This document shows, piece after piece, positions 10,482 to 20,719 of a stretch of DNA of 64,000 nucleotides; within the stretch, counting starts at the first letter, position 1, and every line of letters begins with the position of its first letter. The translations under genes were made by a program, and so were the position numbers. The notes under the pieces are model-generated. The model did not search any database and was not told the origin of the DNA. It saw nothing but the letters and a program-made list of their open reading frames with translations. Source of the stretch: Lepidodermella squamata (lineage: Eukaryota; Gastrotricha); the NCBI GenBank assembly GCA_047495785.1, contig JBLDXI010000004.1, forward strand, positions 62,001-126,000. The letters are read 5' to 3'.

Positions 10482-13048
10482 ATGAAGTTTTCCGAAGTGC
10501 TTGGCCTTATTTTGGCCGCATTTTTGGTGGATGTTGTAGCTGGCGATGATTTCATTCGATGCTTCTCCCAATTCGACAGCAGTTTCATAGATTGCCGCAA
10601 GCTGACAACCGGCTGTAGTTCAACGATGGAGTACCGGGTTAGAATAGACCCTTCTCATGAAAAAAATGTCACTTCCTTAACTTCCCGAACAGATCGGGGG
10701 TGTGAAGTTTCCGAGCTATCAATTGTGCATGCAAGGGGTATTTTTTTGCTCCACACCTTCTTGATTTGAATTTGCATGTTCTAGACGGCAAGATTGGCAT
10801 ACAAGTACAAGGCATTGACACCCATCTGCCGACCAGGCATTATTCCTCTTTCTGCCGATGAAATCGAGGTATCACCGATATATTTTTCTTATTCAAACTT
10901 TGATGATCTTGTCAAAAAAAATTTTGCTCCTTCATCCCAAATTACTGATTTCAACTTGAATTCTCTAAAATAAATGTTTAAATTTAATCTGAAATTAATT
11001 TGAATTTTATGTGAATCCCCCATATGAAAATTCGCCCCACAGTTGTCACGCAAAATGGACGAATTTTCCATATTTACACCTTCGATAATCGTCATTAAAT
11101 CGCTGTTTCGATTTAGATAAAACGGTTCAACTACGCCTCACTTTATTTGAGGCAAAATTTGGCGCTGTGCCAACAGGCGATTGATTCTTTCGCGGTATGT
11201 GAATTTTTTGTATCAAACTAAAAAAATTATCGACCTTTTATTGCTAACGCAGAATCAAGATTTTACCCGGTGCTTGACTGGCGGCGAAATCGTCACCTGC
11301 GTACCATCAGTAGTTACCTGCCCGACCAATACTGTAAGAAATTTGTCACGATTTATTCCTGCTCCCATAATGCAATTTTTGAATAGTCTTCTGTAACTGG
11401 CTTCACAAGCCTTCAGTCATGCCTCAATGGGATGAGTCAGCCTCTCCTTTATTATACAAGGAGCTTTGCTCAATTGTAATTTCTGTTTCAGTGCAAGTTC
11501 CTGATGATTTCAAACCGCAAGTTCGCTGCTTCAATAAAGACAACCGAGCATTTGTAGCCTGCCGGCTTGATGCGACGAAATGCGCATCGAACGAAACAAG
11601 CGACTACTCTCTACTCACCTACCGCTTCAAAGAGAACTGTGAATCATTTGTAAGATGACGTTGAGCCTTTTCAATGATCTTGTCATTTTTTGGTCTTGCA
11701 GCAATCTGTTCAATGTGAAAATTTTGGCAATAGCACTTGCTACAACCATTGCCCGAAGGGATCAAATCTGGTAGATTTGTTTTAATATTTATTCAGCTCG
11801 AGTTGAAAACCACTTTTCAAGGTTAAGCTATTCAACAATGCCACGAAATTTACTGACAATTACGCCAGCTGCCTGGCAAATCTGCAAAACGTCAGTTTCC
11901 ATCCATTTCCTCCATCAGAGGGATGATGTTGTTTTGATTGGCAGGAACTTTCTCCTTGCCTAAATAATGGCACGTTTAACAAGACGGCAGGAAAATGCAA
12001 ATGCCCAGCCGCGAATGCTGGCACGCTGTGCGAGAAAGGCTAGTTTTTCCTAGCTGGCAACTGCCTCACAATCTACGATCCTGTAATCTGTAATGGGAGC
12101 TTGGAAAATCTGAGCCCCTTGGCAAAATTTAAGGAAATTCCTTTTAGCTTTACCCAAATTTATTAATTATATCAATAATAATTTAATTCGTAAATTATTT
12201 TTCTTTCACAGTTCGGTACTTCGTCTCCGCAGTTTCTGGTCCTTACCGCGTGGCAGCGTTGAACTGCACAACAAATAGCAGTCGTGTTGCTTCGATTTTG
12301 AGCGCAGCAGACAAAGCGGCTGCTCGTGGGCTCGGCTCATTTTCTCACATTGGCTTGACCGCGGTTATTCGCTGGTCAGACGGCGTACTCGTGGATTTTC
12401 TATCGCCTCTGTGGAAATTGAACATGCCAGGATACGCCAAGCCATGTTGAATTATCTCATTCTCGCTCGCATTGATGTATTGATTCTCATTTTTGCAGGT
12501 CTGTCATTCACTGTGGATGGTCTCGACGAAGAGTCGTGCGGTTCCCAGCTAAATTTGGCGATATGCCAAGATCCAACGACCGTAACCATCTCCAAATCAT
12601 GAGAAGTGAATCATCTTCTTTCAATATATGCCTTCCCTTAGGGTGCTCTGTCATTTTTCGAAAACACGGGTGATTACGACGCGCAGGTGGCATTTTGCCT
12701 GGGAAAAGGCCTGAGGCTACCAATTATAAGAGAGCAGGCAGTTTTCGATGACGCGGCAAATCTCTTGCGTAACTACACTGGTAATTTCAGTCAGTATGTG
12801 TTTATTGGGGCGAAAAGAAGCAGCATCGTGGGTGAGTTCGTGTGGTCGAACGGCGATATAATCACGTCTTCTCCAAGTTATTTAACCGTCATTAACGCTG
12901 CAGGCGAACAATGTGAGCCATTTGCTGATTTTTGCTGATTTTCCTTACGCAATTTCATACTTACGCAGGTGTGGGAATGAGTTCAACCGGGTTTTCGTCA
13001 TATGGACCATGCGCTTTCAACTATACGGCATTGTGCGAAAATCTGTAA
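10482..13048 (+). CDS. G1: secreted modular protein with EGF-like and two C-type-lectin-like domains
   Basis: Hand-built 13-exon model: 10482-10637, 10785-10868, 11117-11194, 11253-11333, 11387-11435, 11492-11649, 11702-11770, 11822-11890, 11945-12038, 12212-12445, 12499-12581, 12642-12912, 12969-13048. It sums to 1506 nt (501 residues) with every phase closing. Exon 1 encodes a signal peptide (MKFSEVLGLILAAFLVDVVAG) and a RCFSQFD...DCR Cys motif. Exons 2-8 are a Cys-rich ectodomain. Exon 9 is EGF-like (CLNNGT...GKCKC...C). Exons 10-11 and 12-13 are two C-type-lectin-like domains (FIGAK...W.NGD, ending ALCENL). The intron after exon 9 must be GC-AG for the frame to stay open. Probably extracellular recognition or matrix; ligand unknown. 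Paralogues: G2 and G3. Confidence 0.8.
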
Positions 13049-13313
13049 AGCAGATGAATTTGCAGCAAGCATTGGAATCAAAATTCCGCGGTTAACATTG
13101 CGAATCAGCTAAATATTTCTGTTTTTTTCTCTCATCAAGCTCATATCCTGAGTAATGTCGATTTCACAATAATAAGTCGAGGCGCAATACAATGCGAAAT
13201 CTCGTATTTTGCGACCCTAAATAAATTCTCAAGGCAAAACTTGTTTACATTCATTTCCATTAAACTAGACATTCCTTTTCAATATTTTTTGGCTGCAATC
13301 TTTTCCAGGTCAA

Positions 13314-13640
13314 TCATTGGTTCAAGGTTTATGGCTATAATCTCACGGTTCCATTTTACCAGACATCATGGTTCGGAATTTCCAGTTCAAAACCAACCCG
13401 AACAACCAGGACCATCATTTCCAGTACTAATACGTTTGCACCTCGGTTCAAGAGGAACAGTGTGATAATTACTACACGCAATGGGCAAGTGAAGGGAGTG
13501 GCCGTAACTGGCAACTCACCCCGTTCAACGTCAACTGACCGAACGATAGGCCCCATCTTCAACGCTTCGTCCTAGAGGTCGTGAATGGCCTGCTGAGGTA
13601 CAAATTCGGCTGCTGTTCGGCCAAGGTGATTCACTAAACT
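13314..13640 (+). pseudogene. Dermatopontin-like fragment (copy 3), decayed
   Basis: Homologous to 9700-9950: FQFKTNPNNQD..., an in-frame TAA, YVCTSVQEEQC, GSGRNWQLTPFNVN, then a TGA and a short insertion, and finally LRYKFGCCSAK. It joins directly to the copied upstream block at 13312-13365, so the N-terminal half of the domain is missing. Two stops make it non-functional. Confidence 0.75.
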
Positions 13641-13660
13641 TGCGACAACCCGACTGATCA

Positions 13661-14017
13661 ATGGGTCGTTTTGAAGACTGTGCGGAACATGTTCGGCAAT
13701 TCTACTATCACACCAAGCAGACGGGCATGTCTCGGTCCAGTGAAATCTCCAGCAGCGGCGGCAGTTCTGAAGAGTTTTCTGCCGAAGTGTCCATCAATTT
13801 GAAGAATGTATTTGCTAGCAAGTTGGGTTACAGTTACGTTACGTACCATGGCTGGAGATTTGAGGAGAGTAGATCGTTCCAGGGTTCTGTTAAGATGGAG
13901 ATGGAGTTCACGTGCCCGCCTTATACTGACTGCGAGCTGAGCCAGGTTATGTGGCAATGCGGTGCCTTTTACGCGCGTACTGATGATATCAAAGTCGTTA
14001 CCCACGACAGACGCTAA
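13661..14017 (+). CDS. C-terminal domain of dermatopontin-array protein (copy 3), open frame
   Basis: A 118-codon open frame, probably entered by splicing (AG at 13670; ECAEHVRQFYY-like start). It has a Ser/Gly-rich segment (SRSSEISSSGGSSEEFSA), then FASKLGYSYVTYHGWRFEES and FTCPPYTDCELSQVMWQCGAF. It is the homologue of 8051-8344 and follows a dermatopontin piece, suggesting the ancestral protein was dermatopontin plus this domain. The Ser-rich, strand-like pattern is reminiscent of aerolysin/natterin-type proteins. I cannot confirm this; membrane activity must not be assumed. Since the upstream half is broken, this may be a relic too. Confidence 0.45.
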   Translation: MGRFEDCAEHVRQFYYHTKQTGMSRSSEISSSGGSSEEFSAEVSINLKNVFASKLGYSYVTYHGWRFEESRSFQGSVKMEMEFTCPPYTDCELSQVMWQCGAFYARTDDIKVVTHDRR

Positions 14018-14362
14018 CTCGGAAAAAATCAAAACTTATCATAACATTTTTGCTTAATTAAATAAAAACGTGTTCCCATACTTCGTACAATCAGTTTTTC
14101 TTGAATTTTTTGAATATTTAATGATTATTAATCGCTAGCCAAATTTGTAATTTTTCAAAATGTTTCGAAAACCTTCAAAATTGTCAGAAAGAAAACGGAA
14201 GTTCTTGCGATACAATCATTCCCATAGAATTCAAATTCATAACTATCGAAATCGTCATAACACGCAGATAATCTTGAATTCCAGATAATATTACCTGGGC
14301 TAAGAGTTGAATTTCAATGAAAAGTTGGAACTAGCATTTTCCTTACATTCGGTTCAGAAGCT

Positions 14363-14731
14363 ATGCGTTTGAAAGCGTATAAGACGTATGTTTTATACTA
14401 TTGCTCTTCAGCCTATTCGCCGTTTTTACTAAATGCAATCGATGAGCTAGAATCGATCCAGTCACGCTTTTTGAAAAAGCTCTGTGGTTACAAGCTTAGT
14501 AATTACGATGAATTACTTGATAAATATAACTCTCAGGAAAAGAGGCGCTTCTCGCGTGACATTGTTCTGACTTTTAAAATGTATCGAAATATTTTGGATA
14601 TCAACTTTGAAGATTTTTTTACCTCATCTAGAAACAAATATGCGCCTTTACACCGTCTCAGACGAACTGCCGTATTGACTGTGAAACGTTTTCGTTCCAT
14701 TGACGATGTATCAACTTTTGGAATTCTTTGA
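14363..14731 (+). pseudogene. LINE reverse-transcriptase C-terminal fragment
   Basis: Begins RLKAYKTYVL and continues ELESIQSRFLKKLCGY, FSRDIVLTFKMYRNIL and NKYAPLHRLRR. It aligns block by block with the larger fragment at 40163-40900, so both are from the same non-LTR family. It is 5'-truncated, as is typical of incomplete reverse transcription. A frame change near 14700 ends the similarity. Confidence 0.8.
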
Positions 14732-14955
14732 AGCCTGAAACTATTAATTGTAGCTTTAACAAATTTAAGATTGCCATTTCGTTCGTTGAGTAATTTTACA
14801 CACAAAATGTGGCTTTTTCCCTTCATTGATTTAACACGAAGCTGAAGGGTCTTAATTTTGATACATTATTATCCTGACCGATTTCCTCTGAGGTTCTCAG
14901 TGATCACCTCTAATTAGGAGAACGTTAGACAGATAGACGTTAACCAATTAAAAAA

Positions 14956-16239
14956 TGTCAGCAGAATCTTCAAAAGTCCACGATGTTCATGAAATGCTCA
15001 GCAGGTAGTAAGTTGATTGCTTCTAGAAGTTAATTCCTTCATGCAAGGCCTAAATTTAGCTAAAACTTGCGGAATTTTACTAATTGAAGGCAGCCAGGTT
15101 GGGCTGATGTAACTTACCACGTAAAGGATCAAGATTCCGGCAAAGAGTTCAAAGTCGTCTTAGGCGAACGCTCATCGAACGAAAAATACGCTGGCAAGTT
15201 ATTTCCATACCTAATCCCATATTTCACTCGAAAATTACCTTTCAGCGGCAGAAATAGCGTTGATAAATTATTTGAGAGGCAAAGGTTTGCCTGTACCTGA
15301 AATAATTCCCACAAAACATGGAGAATTCTATGGCAAAACTACCCACATTTTCCGAATGCAGACCTACCTGAAAGGATCGTTAGTGGATGGGACTTTTTCA
15401 TCCGAAATGGCTTCAAAGATCGGTTATCTCACTGGTAAGAATATGAAATTAGAAATCGATCTATAACATTGAGGGATTTAGGCCGCCATCTTGTTTCTTC
15501 ACATCGCGATTTTCACCTCCACTACTACGACGATGATCTGGATTTCCTCCTCAACTCTGTGGATCAGTACAAAACCTCTGAGTTGATTCAACACATCAAA
15601 GACGAGCATAAACTGCAGCTTATCCAGCAATTTTCTAAACTATACCAGGCTCAAATAATGGATAAGCTGGATCGGTTGGTAATTCAGCAAATTCATGCTG
15701 ATGTCCACGGTGGAAATACTGGTAGGATTCTTGATCTTTCTTTACAGTATTTCGTATTTTCCCGTTCCTTTGCAGTTTTGTCCGAAGACGGTAAGGAAAT
15801 TACGGGGCTGATAGATTTCGGATATTCGAGGCAATCGAGGAAATATGGGTAGAATTCTTACTTCTTCCTATTCCTAAGTTTCGCTGAATCCCTTATTATT
15901 CGCAGTATTGTCCGAAGACGGTAACGAAATAACTGGGCTGATAGATTTCGGAAATTCGAGGCAATCTTTGAGAATCTTCGAACCAGCAATCACGTTTTTC
16001 ACAATTCTTGTATTCAGCGAGAATAGAATCGAAGGTAAAAATTCGGATTCCTTTGTTAATTTTTCACTGTATTCCCCTGCCCAACAGGAATCATTTCGTT
16101 TTTGAAGAGCTTTCTTACTGAGGTAAACCTCAACATGGATGAGAGGTTGGCTTTGCCCGTTGCTGTGGTTGGCGTTATTATCCGATGCATAGCCGTTGAT
16201 AATTACTTGAGATTGCAAGATCCTAACAATCAAGTCTAA
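14956..16239 (+). CDS. Hydroxylysine kinase-like (APH/choline-kinase fold) protein
   Basis: Exons 14956-15005, 15090-15193, 15246-15434, 15482-15721, 15906-16034, 16088-16239; phases close to 287 codons plus stop. The protein has the APH-family nucleotide-binding start (QPGWADVTYHVKD..., SSNEKYAAAEIALINYL), PVPEIIPTKHGE, the catalytic loop HADVHGGN (HxDxxxxN type) and the metal-binding GLIDFG. A C-terminal helical part has DERLALPVAVVGVIIRC. This order matches hydroxylysine kinase (HYKK/AGPHD1), which phosphorylates 5-hydroxy-L-lysine with GTP. Intron 2 has a GC donor (G|GCAAGT). Coding-like sequence with LLDPTLEEIQAFATALEASL at about 16286-16380 could be a further C-terminal part, but no in-frame junction was found. 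The usual protein is longer (about 370 residues). Confidence 0.75.
15776..15850 (+). pseudogene. Duplicate of the DFG-encoding kinase exon
   Basis: About 70 bp nearly identical to the exon at 15906 (VLSEDGKEITGLIDFGYSRQS against VLSEDGNEITGLIDFGNSRQS). It has its own acceptor (TTTGCAG) with the correct entry phase. The copy then meets an in-frame TAG, and its only nearby donor gives the wrong exit phase for exon 16088. It therefore looks like a relic of a partial tandem duplication rather than a usable alternative exon. Confidence 0.7.
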
Positions 16240-16399
16240 GGCTACCTTCACCGACTTTATTCCAATGCTTGGCAACTTTTATAATAGTCGAAGCTCTATT
16301 GGATCCGACTTTAGAAGAAATTCAAGCCTTTGCCACAGCTCTTGAAGCTTCATTGACAAATTTGACTAGTGAACCGTCTTGATGGCATTCGAAAAGGAC

Positions 16400-16960
16400 T
16401 TTTTGAAGAATGAAGTTTTATTTTTTAACAACGCTTGGAATTTCTATGCTTGGATAAACTTTATTTTTCAAACGCAAAGAAGAGGCAAGTTAATTTTTCA
16501 CGATTTCGTTCTTGTCGCGCAATATGTGCGAAATAGTGAATTTTATATATTAGTGATTGCGCGCCTATGGCACATATGTGAGTGCGCGCGACCACGCGTA
16601 GTGGCGAATGGCTTTGTGCTTTGTGCCCTTACTTATATAATTCCCTCGGCGCCAGGCGGCGGGCTAGTTATTGAGCCACGTTATGCGGGAGAAGTGTTGT
16701 ATCGTGGATATCACTGATAGAGGTCAACCAATGCCAAACATATGCCAATCTGATCAATTTTATCACATCAGTTAAATCAGAAATATGTCAGTATAAAAAT
16801 TTCAAATAATGCCCTTATTTGCCGCTTCAAACATATAATTTCAGCCTTTTATGAAAATGTCTCACATTCATAGTTTTCAGATGGCGCTTTTGATAATTCA
16901 TTTAATTTTTTGCTTCATTTAAGCTTCAATACAATTACCACTGTCGGCCTGCGGCCTTTG
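16400..16960. other. No gene recognised
   Basis: An open stretch at 16379-16717 lacks protein-like composition in its second half and has no splice support. Otherwise AT-rich. Confidence 0.35.
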
Positions 16961-16965
16961 ACAGT

Positions 16966-18196
16966 TGACGGGGAACTCCGTGACTTTCTCGAACACGTGG
17001 GCACGTGTGACCTTGAACATGCCTAACCTAAGACCTAAGTATAACTTTCTTGCACATCCGTGACTTGCTGCCCAGCTTTGCGCATAACCACGTATCGTGT
17101 CACCCATGCGCGACGACGGCGACGACGGCGACGACGGGATGGAGATGATCATTCGTTTGAGAGTCATTCCGTAAGCGCCACCTACACTTATTGGCATCAG
17201 GGTCCATATCACGCAGGCCGAGCTGTTATTCGAGATGGGTTGCAAGTTAATGTATCGTTGCTCAGGTGGGCTTCAATTCGAGCTACAAATCACGAATTTG
17301 AATATCTACGTGGTAGTAACATTTGCTTGTTATTCGGTAAAAATAGCGCACATGCATAGCGCATAGCGTAAAAGTTTTTACGAAAACGTGAGCGGGTCTG
17401 GGAATGTGCTATTGCCGTTAGTCTCGGGTCAAAAGTTGCCAGTCGTACATGCTAAAATAGGACGAATTGCATATCGCTAGCGGCGTTGAATAACTCGGAT
17501 ATAGGCTTGTTGACATCAATTTCAAGGTCACGGGTGACAAGTAAAAAGCGGCTTTTTTAACGTGAATGGAGAGGCAAAAACAAAAGACTTTTTACTTGTC
17601 ACCTATCCCCTTCAAATGGATGAAAACAAACTTAAATCCGAGTTATTCAACGACGCTAACGATATGTACGGGAACTTTTCATTGGAGGATTGAAAACAGG
17701 TGATAGACGATCTATGACGCCATGTCACGAGAGTCAGCATGTCATCGGATGCTGCGCGTTGACGTCGTGCGCACAACGCGGTTATCGACAGCGGCACAGC
17801 GCACGGTTGGCGACTGCACAGGGCTGTAGTATTTTACCGTGTAGATTCGTCGTCTGATGTTTGTGCTATACGAATAGCACGTTACATGGAGAGCGTGAAG
17901 ATGGCGTGAAGATTTTCGCACGTCGCCGTGTGGCAATCTTGAACACGCCTTTTACATCCTTCTTCAGTAATAACAATAAGTCGATGGTTGTGAGACAGTT
18001 GGACAGTCTGTTTTTTTTACGTACACCACTATCCTCCTTCACGACACACCTAACAACGGAATACAGCCTGCATGGGGTAACTGTGACACCGCTATTTTTT
18101 ATAGGTACCCCACTATCCTCCCTGACGACCGACAGACCGACAGACCGACAGACGGACCGGCTGAACACGACCTACGACAACGGGAGTTCCCCGTCA
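16966..18196. mobile_element. Candidate non-autonomous DNA element with 14-bp terminal inverted repeats
   Basis: TGACGGGGAACTCC at 16966-16979 is inverted at 18183-18196. Inside, 17440-17700 forms a long imperfect hairpin (for example GTTGAATAACTCGGAT near 17485 against its complement near 17634, and GGTGACAAGTAAAAAG against CTTTTTACTTGTCACC). There is a (GAC/GGC)n run near 17115-17140 and three or four GACCGACA units at 18126-18155. No clear target duplication; no transposase. Confidence 0.4.
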
Positions 18197-18280
18197 TTTT
18201 AACAATTTCATATTCTCTCCTTTTCCAATTTACTATTCAAATGTTATTCATTGTTTGATGGTATCTGGATTATATTGAAA

Positions 18281-18718
18281 TACCGTAATTTTCAGTATAA
18301 AGGCCGCGGCGAGTAATTTTCCAGTTTTTCGAAAAATGGGTAAAAAATGCGGCGATTAATCCGGTGCGGTCGTTATTCGAGTGCGGCCATTATTTTTTCC
18401 AAGTTTTTATTAGGCAACATGGTCTTTCCCCTAAAGATTAGCTTGCAGGCGTGCGCATTAAACAAGGATTACACGTCATTTATTCACTTTCCGACTCGCC
18501 TAAGGTGAATCTAATCTGTTAGCATACTTGAGAGGTTGCCTAACAAGAGTGTCAACGGGCGGCTTACGGTCGTTGAGAGCTAATCGCTTGAACCGTGCGG
18601 TGATTAAACGAGTGCGGCCTTTATTTACACCCAAACTTAGTTCCAAGGGTGATGTTGGGGCGATTATTCGGGTGCGGCCTTTTTTCAGGTAGCGGCCTTT
18701 ATACTGAAAATTACGGTA
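18281..18718. mobile_element. MITE with 25-bp perfect inverted ends and TA flanks
   Basis: Between TA dinucleotides (18281-82 and 18717-18), the left end CCGTAATTTTCAGTATAAAG (18283 on) is the exact complement of the right end (to 18716) over about 25 bp. The interior repeats GTGCGGCC(T/G)TTATT-like phrases in several places. TA target duplication fits the Tc1/mariner or a related group. No coding capacity. Confidence 0.75.
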
Positions 18719-18759
18719 ATAATTCCTTAAATGTTTTAATCATTAGAAAACCTTTTAAG

Positions 18760-19187
18760 ATGGCTGGAACGTCTTATGAAAAAGAACTGAACGCCGATGT
18801 TGATGAACTTTTACAGACCGGAGAATATTATTTTCAGCCAATAAACAGCACGTCAATCGAAACGAGGAGCGAAGCGACCGGGAAAGAGCCGTTGCTACGC
18901 TCCATAGACGACATCGACTTTCCCGACTTCCCCGCGGCCGAAGAGGCGTCGTCCTAACCACCAGTTTCTAATAGAGAAAGAACGACTCCGCGCTGGTGTT
19001 GCTCATGTGAGAGAACAGATTGTGCGCAAGAAATCAGGCGCAGTTGTACGAAAACATCGGTTTGTTCGACAGAGAGCAGCAAAATTACTGCAATGCAAGT
19101 GTAAAGGGCGCTGCCATGAAAAGTTTACCCTGGAATCGCTAATGTTACGTTCACAAACTGCTTCGAAGACGCGTCCGAAGTTTTAGC
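18760..19187 (+). CDS. Small unknown coding region(s) beside the MITE
   Basis: One frame runs 18760-18957 from ATG (MAGTSYEKELNADVDELLQT..., acidic end FPDFPAAEEASS). A second, overlapping frame runs from about 18918 to 19187: basic, with NHQFLIEKERLRAGVAHVRE and then LLQCKCKGRCHEK. Both have protein-like composition; a frameshift or a small intron could join them. The second frame runs into the CCGAAGT repeat block. Family not recognised; could be part of an element. Confidence 0.3.
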
Positions 19188-19400
19188 CTCCGAAGTTTCG
19201 TAATCGCTCTCCGAAGTTGCGTAATCGCAGACCAAAGTTTGAGATTTTCGTTCACAAACGCGCGCACTTCGGACTGCGCGCCCGAAGTGAGAACAATGGG
19301 CGGCGCGCACGCACTGAACAAAGGACGCGCACAAACTTCGGTTCGGAGAGGCCCACAACTGCTCTCCGAAGCGACTCCGAACCGAAGTTTGTGCGTGTCC
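19147..19400. repeat. CTCCGAAGT-rich repeat block
   Basis: More than a dozen copies of CCGAAGT or its complement in 250 bp, GC-rich with CGCGCG runs. It begins GTTCACAAACTGCTTCG. A related block lies inverted at 46990-47158 and ends at the complementary border, so this is a dispersed repeat family. Confidence 0.7.
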
Positions 19401-19479
19401 GAAGTTACTACGTACGCACGCGCGCGCGGCCACTTGACCGCGCGAGGTAGGGCGACGGCATGTTCCTGTGGCATCTTTA

Positions 19480-20560
19480 ATTCGTATTATTGACTATAAT
19501 TGACGAAAATGACGTAAATTTCAAGTATATGAAACGCGCGCAGTAAAATCCTTGTTTTCACAAAAAAATTCAATATTATAGAAATTATCGGGTGCCCTTA
19601 AAAATAGCTTATAGTGCGCGTTGAAAAAATTCAATTTAATTTTTATTTATTTTTTACTTATTAATCTTATGGGATTAGGGTATTCTCACTGTCATGGGAA
19701 TGCTAATGAACTATCATAGTTGTCGAGTAGAACGAAAAACAGGTAAAATCCGGTCGAGTATAGCAAAATACCAAAAATTACCAAACCATTCCCATCTGGT
19801 TTTTTCGGGAGTTTTTCGGGGAATTTATATTTTCCTTCCGCGAAATCCTAGAAATCCTCCTTATTACGAAAGGCCTTTGATGGCATTTGTTAGGGAATAA
19901 TACTCAAATTGTTTGCACGACCGAAAAAAATCGGTAAATTCGGGGTGTCTGAAAGTAGTGTCAAAGTTTTGTTTTAAATATTTCAATTTTTTTCGAAAAA
20001 ATAAGATTTAGTTTTATTGAATGTGAGATATTAAAATAATGTCTCTCATCTACCACTGCACCGAAGGAAATTCGAAATTAACCGGTAATAATCCGAAATA
20101 ACCCGATTGGAATGGTTTGGTAATTTTCCATTGGATAATTGATGAGTCTGCCTAGATCGTTAAAAGAAGTCGGGGCTCATATTATCATTCTTTTATATAA
20201 AGGAAACAGCCGTTTGAGCTTTTTGATTGAAAACAAAAAAATTCACCGAAGAATTACCTTACTGCGCCGACTTGAAACTTTCGGTACTTTCAGGTCTTAC
20301 CGCACATTTGGTAGAACTGTGATTTCTTGCCTCATTGTCATTCTCAAAAGCGTATTCAATACGGGAATAAAAAGATGTAGTAGGCATTGGCACAACAAAA
20401 TCGCACAAAAATATCACTTTACCTGAGGTTAACCACATTGGCGCTTTTTATGTGTTTTGCAAATATTATTGTTTCCACTCAGTGAATTTTTCCCAATCAA
20501 GCGTCCATTGCATATGCCGTTTTAATATTGGTCTCTTGCAATACTTGTTTCTATTGTTGA
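19480..20560. other. AT-rich, no gene recognised
   Basis: No splice-supported exons or element ends seen. A short (AATAATC)n tract lies just after this interval at about 20590-20625. Confidence 0.35.
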
Positions 20561-20719
20561 TCAGTTTTTAGCTGAGTTATCCAAGAGTTATAAATAATAA
20601 TCAATAATCAATAATCAATAATAACCGCGAGTTACAAAGAAATTCCCCCGCGAACACACGCGCCCCCATAAACGGGGCCTCATTAATATGCAAGTATTGA
20701 CTTCTCGCTTGGCGCTACA

